Source of the DNA: JAVBSX01 sp964576215
GTDB lineage: Bacteria > Planctomycetota > Planctomycetia > Pirellulales > Thermoguttaceae
NCBI GenBank assembly: GCA_964576215.1
Contig: CAZNVM010000481.1
Location: 1 to 5,362, forward strand
DNA: 5,362 nt
Direction: 5' to 3'
Shown: positions 1 to 5,362 of the stretch, one piece after another
Numbering within the stretch: position 1 is the first letter of the stretch
How the letters are laid out: every line of letters begins with the position of its first letter
Position numbers and translations under genes: made by a program
Notes under the pieces: model-generated
Told to the model about the DNA's origin: nothing
Database searches by the model: none
The model's input: only the letters and a program-made list of their open reading frames with translations

Positions 1-229
1 TGCTCCCTTCCTCCCGCCGTCTACCGTCTGGCGTCTGCCGCCTACTCCCTTCCCCCTGCCGTCTGCCGTCTGCCTCCTGCCGTCTACTCCCCTCCCCCTG
101 CCGTCTGCCGTCTGCCTCCTGCCGCCCTCTCCCTTCCCCCCGCCGCCTGCCGTCTGCCTCCTGCCGCCTACTCCCTTCCCCCTGCCGTCTGCCGTCTGCC
201 TCCTGCCGTCTACTCTCCGCCTCCTGCCG
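1..229 (-). repeat. 21-bp minisatellite, coding for the ygiQ tail
   Basis: Eleven 21-bp units (the last cut by the window edge) run head to tail. On the minus strand each starts with CGGCAG or a close variant. Two unit types alternate: an A type reading RQEADGR and a B type reading RQGEGSR, which gives a 42-bp higher-order period. Because 21 is a multiple of three, the ygiQ frame stays open throughout. A neighbouring frame would meet TAG inside the recurring AGTAGA. The unit at 229-209 and the last two units (40-1) are the most diverged. Similar GACGGCAG-type arrays occur between genes in other bacteria, as I recall. Whether the encoded Arg/Glu/Gly-rich tail is a functional segment or read-through into spacer repeat DNA cannot be decided here. 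Confidence 0.93.
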
Positions 230-2137
230 TCTGATTTCTTTCTTCTCTTTCTCTAAATTTTCTTTTCGCGTCAATCGCTTGATTCGAGACGATTGCCGGA
301 TGGCGTTCGCTTTGGACGGGTAAGGGGAAATAAGGCAGTGCGGCTCAAAACCGATCAAATCTTCACGTCCGGCTTCTTTCAACGCCGTTTTGACGTCGTG
401 GTAGTATTGCGGATCGTAATACAGCAGAAGTGCCTTTTGCAACCGCCGTTCCCTCAATCCGCGCGCAACACGAACCGACTGTCCCGTAACGGGATCTACA
501 CCAGTATAATACATGCAGGTTGCCAATTCAAACGGGCCGGGAATAAACTCCTGAACTTGTTGGGGTTTGATTCCGTTTTTATGCAAAAATTCGGCAACTT
601 CGGCCATTTTCGGCAACGTTGAGCCGGGCAAACCGGCGATCATGTACGGAACAAGGTACTGCTCTTTGCCATTTTCCCGGCTGATTTGTGAAAAAATCTC
701 ACAAAATTGGACGTAGTTCTCAATCGGCGGCTTGTTCATCAAATGGAGTACCTCCGGGTCGGCATGTTCCGGAGCGGTTTTCAAATGTCCGCCGACGTGA
801 TGCTTGACCAATTCCTCGAGATAACGGCGGTCCAACTGGGCGAGGTCGGTTCGGACTCCCGACGCGATGAACACCTGCTTGACGTTCGGCAAATCCCGGA
901 CTTTCCGCATGAGTTGAATGAGTTTGCCGTGATCGGTCGCAAGGTTCGGACAGATGTTCGGATGCAAACAGGAATTTCGTACACATTGTTCTTGCATCTG
1001 CGGGTTCGTGCAACCGAGCTGGTACATGTTTGCCGTCGGACCGCCGAGGTCGCTTACCATTCCCGTAAATTCCGGTGAGTCGGCAAGTTTGCGAACCTCC
1101 GCGCAGATCGATTCTTCGCTACGGCTTTGGACGAATTTTCCCTGATGGGCTGCCAGGGAGCAGAACGCACAGCCGCCAAAACAGCCGCGAAGAATCGGGA
1201 CGGAATCCTTAATCACGGTAAACGCAGGTATTTCTCCCGTCTCTTCGCTGCCGTAAGCCGGATGCGGTTTTTTCGTGAACGGCAACCCATAAAACCGGTC
1301 CATCTCCGCTTCACTTAGTGGAAAAGCGGGCGGGTTGACGATAATCGCCTCCATATCGTGTTCCTGGACCAAACGCTTGGCGTTGTACGGGTTCAGATTT
1401 TCATAAGCGAGCCGGGTCATTTCGGCGAATTGCCGCTTGTTTTCGGCAACCTCTTCGCAACTCGGAAGATGCAGCGTGTTTTCATCTTCTTCCGGGAGGT
1501 CTTCCGACGCTTTGAGCCGGTAGACCGTGCCGCGAATGTTACGGAGTTCTTCGGACGATTTGCCCTCGGCAAGAGCGTGAGCGATTTCCAAGAGCGGCTT
1601 TTCCCCCATCCCGTAGACGAGAATATCCGCTTTGGAGTCCATGAGGATCGAACGCCGGACTTTATCGCTCCAATAATCGTAATGGGCAAGCCGACGGAGC
1701 GACGCTTCCACGCCGCCGGCGATTACCGTAACACCGGGATACGCTTCCCGGGCACGTTGGCAATAGGCGAGCGTTGCGCGGTCGGGCCGCAACCCGATTT
1801 TCCCGCCGGGACTGTAAGCGTCGTCGTTGCGGACCTTGCGGTTGGCGGTGTAGTGGTTAATCATCGAGTCCATGTTCCCCGCACTGACGCAAAATCCCAA
1901 CCGGGGTCGACCGAACGTGGTCCACGCTTTACAGGAGTGCCAATCGGGCTGGGCAAGAATCGCGACCTTGAATCCTTCGGCTTCCAATACCCTCCCAAGA
2001 AGGGCCGTGGCGAAACTCGGATGATCGACATAAGCGTCGCCGGTGACGAACACGAAATCGACCTCCTCCCATCCGCGAGCCTCCATCTCGGCACGGGTCA
2101 TCGGAAGAAAGTCGGTAGGGAAAATGTGATTTTGCAT
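1..2137 (-). CDS. ygiQ: YgiQ-family radical SAM protein, 3' end beyond the window
   Basis: Reading the minus strand from the ATG at 2137 gives 712 codons without a stop up to the left edge, so the gene is partial at its 3' end. Family hallmarks seen: FLPMTR (10-15), GDAYVDHPSF (33-42), and GCFGGCAFC with radical SAM cysteines C319, C323 and C326 in a CX3CX2C pattern that would bind the 4Fe-4S cluster used to cleave S-adenosylmethionine. These are followed by SDLGGPTANMY (362-372), a second cysteine group C376, C385, C390, C396, and LKTAPEH (452-458). The C-terminal part (about 530-635, with MYYTG and RRLQKALL) matches the DUF3362-like end of YgiQ. Substrate and reaction are unknown for the family. 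From residue 637 the protein becomes a heptapeptide repeat encoded by a minisatellite. The start is supported by the conserved FLPM block nine residues later. There is no good ribosome site: AAAGG lies about 15 bases upstream, inside repeat DNA. It lies downstream of tmk, probably in the same transcript. Confidence 0.93.
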   Translation of the reverse strand, partial: MQNHIFPTDFLPMTRAEMEARGWEEVDFVFVTGDAYVDHPSFATALLGRVLEAEGFKVAILAQPDWHSCKAWTTFGRPRLGFCVSAGNMDSMINHYTANRKVRNDDAYSPGGKIGLRPDRATLAYCQRAREAYPGVTVIAGGVEASLRRLAHYDYWSDKVRRSILMDSKADILVYGMGEKPLLEIAHALAEGKSSEELRNIRGTVYRLKASEDLPEEDENTLHLPSCEEVAENKRQFAEMTRLAYENLNPYNAKRLVQEHDMEAIIVNPPAFPLSEAEMDRFYGLPFTKKPHPAYGSEETGEIPAFTVIKDSVPILRGCFGGCAFCSLAAHQGKFVQSRSEESICAEVRKLADSPEFTGMVSDLGGPTANMYQLGCTNPQMQEQCVRNSCLHPNICPNLATDHGKLIQLMRKVRDLPNVKQVFIASGVRTDLAQLDRRYLEELVKHHVGGHLKTAPEHADPEVLHLMNKPPIENYVQFCEIFSQISRENGKEQYLVPYMIAGLPGSTLPKMAEVAEFLHKNGIKPQQVQEFIPGPFELATCMYYTGVDPVTGQSVRVARGLRERRLQKALLLYYDPQYYHDVKTALKEAGREDLIGFEPHCLISPYPSKANAIRQSSRIKRLTRKENLEKEKKEIRRQEAESRRQEADGRRQGEGSRRQEADGRRRGEGRGRQEADGRRQGEGSRRQEADGRRQGEGSRRQTPDGRRREEGS

Positions 2138-2146
2138 GGAATAATT

Positions 2147-2322
2147 TCTGAACCTTTGATTACGCGGATTTTCTTGATTAACTATGGTTGTCTGAACCTT
2201 TGATTACGCGGATTTTCTTGATTTACTATGGTTGTCTGAACCTTTGATTACGCGGATTTTCTTGATTTACTATGGTTGTCTAAACCTTTGATTACGCTGA
2301 TTTTCTTGATTTACTATGGTTG
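2147..2322. repeat. Four tandem 44-bp direct repeats between tmk and ygiQ
   Basis: Units lie at 2147-2190, 2191-2234, 2235-2278 and 2279-2322. Each begins TCTGAACCTTTGATTACG (TCTAAACC in the fourth) and ends ACTATGGTTG on the plus strand. The second and third are identical. The first has one change (GATTAACT for GATTTACT) and the fourth has two (G to A at unit position 4, G to T at position 20). There are no unique spacers, so this is not a CRISPR array. The array stops nine bases short of the ygiQ start codon, so the ygiQ leader is almost all repeat. I see no convincing promoter or ribosome site in the unit. Function unknown. Confidence 0.96.
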
Positions 2323-2418
2323 TCTGAACCTTTGATTAAACTGATTATCTTGATTTACTATGAAAATAGTGATTGAATCATAGTAAATCAAGATAATCAG
2401 TTTAATCAAAGGTTCAGA
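2323..2418. repeat. 96-bp palindrome (41-bp perfect arms) overlapping the tmk stop
   Basis: The fifth copy of the 44-bp family (2323-2362) is followed by a 16-base centre and then its exact reverse complement (2379-2418). Adding the A2363/T2378 pair, the arms are 41 bp without a mismatch around a 14-base loop. This fifth copy differs from units 2 and 3 at four of 40 positions (AACT for CGCG at positions 17-20, three changes, and A for T at position 25), and the right arm carries exactly the same variants. The right arm overlaps the tmk end: it provides the TGA stop and two bases of the last codon. In the transcript it would form a very stable hairpin at the tmk stop. No T-tract follows on either strand, so it does not look like an intrinsic terminator. 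It could still stabilise mRNA or uncouple tmk from ygiQ translation. Confidence 0.97.
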
Positions 2419-3025
2419 ATCTGGTTTGCGAGACCACTTTGCGGATTTGCTGATGAGTCGTTTCAACACTTTCCGATGCGTCCAAGAGAATATAACGCAG
2501 CGGATCAAGTGCGACCAGTTCCAAAAAACCTTGCCGAACCCGTTTATGGTACTCTTCTCCTTTACCTTCCATGCGGTCCGGCGTTCCGCGGGAACCGACT
2601 CGTTTTTGGGCGATTTCGTAGGGCAAATCCAGGACGAACCCCAAATCGGGCAAAAGTCCGCCGGTTGCGACTTGACCGACATTCTGCATGGCGTCAAGGG
2701 AAACGCCGCCGCCGAAACTTTGATAGGCGAAATTCGAGAGAAGGTAGCGGTCACTGAGCACGATTTTTTTCGCTTCGAGAGCCGGGCGTATCACTTCTTC
2801 GACCAATTGCGCCCTTGCGGTCATAAAAAGGAGCATCTCCGCCGTCGTACCGATTTCAAGGTCTTTGCGGCGGAGCAAAATTTCCCGAACGGCGTCCCCC
2901 AGCGGCGTACTTCCCGGATCGCGGCAAAGCACCGTCTCGATACCACGTTCCCGCAACCATTCCGCAAGAAGTTTGATTTGCGTACTCTTTCCGCAACCGT
3001 CCCCGCCGTCGAATGTGATGAACAT
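2414..3025 (-). CDS. tmk: Thymidylate kinase (dTMP kinase)
   Basis: The 203-residue product phosphorylates dTMP to dTDP with ATP in the cytoplasm, an essential step of dTTP supply. Seen: the P-loop GGDGCGKST at 7-15, RDPGST at 35-40 (the dTMP-contacting loop, REPGGT in E. coli), SDRYLLSNFAYQ at 91-102 with the DR pair typical of the family, and a LID-type stretch around DRME at 150-153. Length is close to the usual 205-215. The start is fixed by the conserved MFITFDGGDG opening. It begins 15 bp after the rseP stop, with an A-rich leader (CACAAACAAAA) and no Shine-Dalgarno sequence, so it is probably co-transcribed with rseP. The stop codon lies inside the right arm of the adjacent palindrome, so the repeat appears to have joined the gene exactly at its end without removing any recognisable domain. 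Confidence 0.97.
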   Translation of the reverse strand: MFITFDGGDGCGKSTQIKLLAEWLRERGIETVLCRDPGSTPLGDAVREILLRRKDLEIGTTAEMLLFMTARAQLVEEVIRPALEAKKIVLSDRYLLSNFAYQSFGGGVSLDAMQNVGQVATGGLLPDLGFVLDLPYEIAQKRVGSRGTPDRMEGKGEEYHKRVRQGFLELVALDPLRYILLDASESVETTHQQIRKVVSQTRF

Positions 3026-3040
3026 TTTTGTTTGTGATTA

Positions 3041-5161
3041 TCAAAACCGCGAGATCAGTCCGACGTCGAGCGAGATCGCCCAGGCCATCAGACCGAGAAT
3101 CATCAGTAGCCCAATGTAACTGAGGCCGATTTGAACGGTTTCGTTCGGCGGCTTGCGGAAAATCGCTTCATACGTGAGGAACACCAAATGCCCGCCGTCG
3201 AGTACCGGGATCGGCAGAATGTTCAACACCGCCAGGTTCGCCCCGATGATGCAAAGGAAAATCAAATACGGGCCGAACCCCTGCGAGGCAATTCTGTATG
3301 CGACGGTAACAATCGTAACTGGTCCGCCCATCGCTTTGGCGGAAACCTTGCCGCCGATGTTCGACAGGAAGCGGTAAACGGCAAGCGTTCCGTAAACAGT
3401 TTTATCAAATCCGAGCTGTACTGCCTGGCCAAACGATTCCGCTTTGGCAACGAACTCTTCCGGACCGAAATTGAACCCGCGATTCGGGTTGAACCAATCG
3501 TTCGATTTCCGAACGACAAGACTGTAAACTGCGCTCTCTCCTTCGAACGTCGTGTGCAACCGGACTTTGGTTCCCTCTGGGGCAATTTGTACGAAATTAT
3601 CGAGAATAAAGGGAAGCTGTACTTTTTTTCCAACGTCTACAAACTGGAAGCCCTTCGTCCAAAAGCCCTTTTCTGTAAAAACTTTGAGAAAAGACGCTTT
3701 GGAAAGCCAAAAATCGGGAACGAAGTCGGGAAATTCAACGCTTTCAACAACTGCCCCGATAGGGATGTTTGCGAAAACGTCCGGGTCAACACCGGCGACG
3801 ACGTTTTTTACGTTGTACGCAATTCCCAGAGCGGAACAAGCGACCGCGTCTCCCGGCGAAGAGGTGTACAAATTTTCGTGATGCACGACGAGCGGCAGTT
3901 CCAAGGCTATGGTAGGACCGTTCTCTATTTCGTCTATTTTGACCGGGATCACGGATTCCGGCTCGTTGATCGCTCTTTTTGCGAGGATTTGCGGCAATTT
4001 CAACGGGTCAAACGTTTCCAGATCGCCGGTGCCGACTCCGACGAGCGTACCGCCGGGTTTGATTCTCGCTTGTTCTGAAGCGTAACCTTGCCTGACGGCG
4101 GTGATTTCCCCCATTTGAAAGCGGATTCCCAGTTCCTTCATTGGAACCGGCGGAACCTCAACGACGACCGTTTTTCCGGACCCCCCCTGGAATTTATACG
4201 TGAGCGGCTGATCGGCGAAGGTTTCCTGGATGCGAACAATATCGGCGTAACTTTCAATCGGTTGATCGTTGATGGCGACGAGCCGCCGATTTTCTTGCAG
4301 CGAAGCAACAACATCTTCCGGCAACGTTTTTTTCAAGTCCGCAGAAAGGGGGGCGTCTTGAAATAATTCCGTAACCCGCCCGGAGATGATTCCGATGGAG
4401 GGAATGAGTGCCCCTTCACGTTTGGAAGCGACAATCACCTTTTCAATCGGTTTTTCTTCACCGGGCCGCTCAATGGTCAGCCGGACGCCGTTTTCCGCAT
4501 CACCGTCCACGAGAGCGTCCATGATTTCGGCAAACGCCTTCAGTTCCTTACCGTCGGCAGTAACGATACGGTCGCCGATTTGCAAACCGGCAACCCAAGC
4601 CGGCGAACCGGGAACAAGTGCTCCGACCACACACGGTTGCTGCGTAAACCCGACCATAAACGCCGCCGTTGCGCAAATCACGGCGAAAATCAGGTTCGCA
4701 ATCACCCCCGCCGAGATAATCGCCATACGCTGCGGCACGCTCTTGGAAAGATAACTGTCCTTCGCGTACAACGCTTCTGCCATGGCTTCCACAGACGGCT
4801 GACTGTAGACGGCCGTCAGCAGAGATTCTTCTTCTCCTGAGATTTCTGCGGCCTGCTGTCTCCTGTCTGCGATCTGCCGAGCTTTTTCGATTTCCTTGGC
4901 GATTTGGCCGGGGTTATCTTCCTGGCCGAACATTTTCACGTATCCGCCGAGCGGGAGAATACCAAGCCCGTATTCCGTGTTTCCCCATTTGAAGCGGAAG
5001 AAACGGAGACCGTAAATATCGAACCAGATATAAAACTTGTCGCACCGCACGCCGCACATCCTCGCAACGATGAAGTGTCCGAACTCGTGAACGATGATGA
5101 GCGCGTTGACCCCGATGAGTACGAGAAAGATATACCAAACGATTTGTGCGACTTCCTGCAT
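3041..5161 (-). CDS. rseP: RseP-type site-2 intramembrane zinc metalloprotease
   Basis: The 706-residue inner-membrane protease belongs to the M50 family, which cuts anti-sigma factors and other membrane proteins within the bilayer. Seen: a first membrane segment (about 8-28) carrying HEFGH with zinc ligands H25 and H29 and catalytic E26, the GILPLGGYVKMFG loop (67-79), a charged cytoplasmic loop (about 82-140), and a second membrane segment (about 146-172). A large periplasmic region (about 173-628) follows, with a clear PDZ domain at about 176-245 and probable further PDZ-like units near 285-345 and 350-425. The end has the GGPV motif (612-615), a third segment with NILPIPVLDGGH (D655 the third zinc ligand) and a fourth segment (about 680-700). 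E. coli RseP is about 450 residues, and the extra length is mostly periplasmic. An in-frame ATG at 5239 is rejected because it lies upstream of the promoter -35. The start at 5161 puts the membrane segment at the usual place. A weak AGGGA sits only two bases before it. Confidence 0.96.
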   Translation of the reverse strand: MQEVAQIVWYIFLVLIGVNALIIVHEFGHFIVARMCGVRCDKFYIWFDIYGLRFFRFKWGNTEYGLGILPLGGYVKMFGQEDNPGQIAKEIEKARQIADRRQQAAEISGEEESLLTAVYSQPSVEAMAEALYAKDSYLSKSVPQRMAIISAGVIANLIFAVICATAAFMVGFTQQPCVVGALVPGSPAWVAGLQIGDRIVTADGKELKAFAEIMDALVDGDAENGVRLTIERPGEEKPIEKVIVASKREGALIPSIGIISGRVTELFQDAPLSADLKKTLPEDVVASLQENRRLVAINDQPIESYADIVRIQETFADQPLTYKFQGGSGKTVVVEVPPVPMKELGIRFQMGEITAVRQGYASEQARIKPGGTLVGVGTGDLETFDPLKLPQILAKRAINEPESVIPVKIDEIENGPTIALELPLVVHHENLYTSSPGDAVACSALGIAYNVKNVVAGVDPDVFANIPIGAVVESVEFPDFVPDFWLSKASFLKVFTEKGFWTKGFQFVDVGKKVQLPFILDNFVQIAPEGTKVRLHTTFEGESAVYSLVVRKSNDWFNPNRGFNFGPEEFVAKAESFGQAVQLGFDKTVYGTLAVYRFLSNIGGKVSAKAMGGPVTIVTVAYRIASQGFGPYLIFLCIIGANLAVLNILPIPVLDGGHLVFLTYEAIFRKPPNETVQIGLSYIGLLMILGLMAWAISLDVGLISRF
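4792..4879. repeat. Degenerate minisatellite-like copies inside rseP (loop region)
   Basis: On the minus strand, 4879-4852 matches the start of the ygiQ-tail repeat at about 22 of 28 bases, in the same reading frame: RQIADRRQQ (residues 95-103) against RQEADGRRQ. About 30 bases further on, the opposite strand (4792-4813) carries two AGACGGC cores 14 bp apart, the same spacing found in the array at 1-229. The result is a decayed, partly inverted pair within the rseP cytoplasmic loop between the first two membrane segments. This rests on an alignment by eye. Chance similarity in Arg/Gln/Ala-rich coding sequence cannot be ruled out. Confidence 0.5.
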
Positions 5162-5207
5162 GATCCCTGTGAACGGTAAATGATGAGCGGCGGACGACCG
5201 ATTGCGT

Positions 5208-5236
5208 ATTCTAGTTGTTTGAAGGGAGACTGTCAA
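5208..5236 (-). promoter_or_regulatory. Sigma70-type promoter for rseP-tmk-ygiQ
   Basis: On the minus strand a perfect -35 TTGACA (5236-5231) is followed by a 17-bp spacer (5230-5214) and the -10 TAGAAT (5213-5208), one base off TATAAT. Transcription would start near 5201, leaving a leader of about 40 bases before the rseP ATG at 5161. No other promoter of this quality was seen before tmk or ygiQ, consistent with a single operon. I saw no clear operator or ECF-type motif. Confidence 0.8.
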
Positions 5237-5280
5237 CAAGCCGTCCGGGGCATTCAGGAGGATTGCAAAGTCCCTGGGAA

Positions 5281-5362
5281 CGCAGGCTTCCAGCCTGCGC
5301 GAAGGTTGCGGAATGGAGTCTCCGCCCTGCGCACGAACTCACTGGCAGGCTGGAAGCCTGCG
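5281..5362. repeat. Paired palindromic intergenic repeat
   Basis: An 18-bp sequence at 5281-5298 is repeated as its exact reverse complement at 5345-5362, 46 bases apart. Each arm is itself a small hairpin: CGCAGGCT, loop TCC, AGCCTGCG at 5281-5299, and GCAGGCT, loop GGA, AGCCTGC at 5345-5361. The flank TCCCTGGGA (5271-5279) and GGAGTCTCC (5315-5323) are further small dyads. The GCAGGCTGGAAGCCTGC motif is, as I recall, a common dispersed intergenic repeat in Planctomycetota and some other phyla. It lies upstream of the operon promoter. The stretch 5237-5362 holds no gene that I can support, and the repeat may continue past the right edge. Confidence 0.9.

Noticed and set aside
1358..2203. A 281-codon plus-strand open frame.
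   Set aside because: It lies antisense to the N-terminal half of ygiQ, whose minus-strand translation shows strong family motifs. It ends inside the 44-bp repeats and resembles no protein I know.
2138..2322. Promoter for ygiQ within the repeat units.
   Set aside because: The minus-strand units contain AT-rich -10-like bits, but no -35 and -10 pair at proper spacing that I would defend.
2147..2418. Possible CRISPR array.
   Set aside because: The 44-bp units abut directly, with no unique spacers.
2323..2418. Intrinsic transcription terminator for tmk.
   Set aside because: The stem is AT-rich and very long, and no run of T follows it on the minus or plus strand.
2519..2930. Tmk motif changes (RDPGST for REPGGT) as a sign of a non-functional enzyme.
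   Set aside because: The P-loop, DRY and LID residues are all present, and the change is conservative and fits planctomycete homologues as I recall.
3131..4078. A 315-codon plus-strand open frame.
   Set aside because: It lies antisense to rseP, and its translation is low-complexity and unlike any family. The minus-strand reading has HEFGH, PDZ and LDGGH motifs.
4181..4187. A run of seven C (G on the coding strand) in rseP as a phase-variation switch.
   Set aside because: The run is short and the frame is intact. Nothing else suggests contingency control of this housekeeping gene.

Overview
The window holds three genes, all on the minus strand and in the order rseP, tmk, ygiQ (right to left). 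They very likely form one operon driven by a strong sigma70-type promoter near the right end. The organism is probably a member of the Planctomycetota. The RseP homologue has a long cytoplasmic loop between its first two membrane segments, followed by the stretch SVPQRMAIISAGVI, and a periplasmic region far larger than that of E. coli RseP. Tmk carries RDPGST where E. coli has REPGGT. Both fit planctomycete proteins as I remember them. Base composition is moderate and Shine-Dalgarno sequences are weak or absent. The phylum call is an inference from protein features, not from any search.

Right to left: 5281-5362 is a repeat built from two inverted copies of a short palindrome. A promoter (TTGACA, 17 bp, TAGAAT) lies at 5208-5236. 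rseP (3041-5161) encodes a site-2 intramembrane zinc protease of 706 residues. tmk (2414-3025) follows after 15 bp and encodes thymidylate kinase. A 272-bp block at 2147-2418 made wholly of one repeat family (four tandem 44-bp units, then a near-perfect 96-bp palindrome) fills the gap between tmk and ygiQ and supplies the tmk stop codon. ygiQ (2137 down to the left edge) encodes a YgiQ-type radical SAM protein. It is still open at base 1 because its 3' end runs in frame into a 21-bp minisatellite (1-229).

The genes are housekeeping-like: membrane proteolysis and stress signalling, dTTP synthesis, and a radical SAM enzyme of unknown substrate. No obvious pathway joins them. I see no defence system, mobile-element protein, RNA gene or CRISPR array. 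The unusual content is the repeats: three unrelated families sit at the gene boundaries, one has become coding sequence at the end of ygiQ, and a degenerate relative of that same family appears, in the same reading frame, inside the cytoplasmic loop of rseP.
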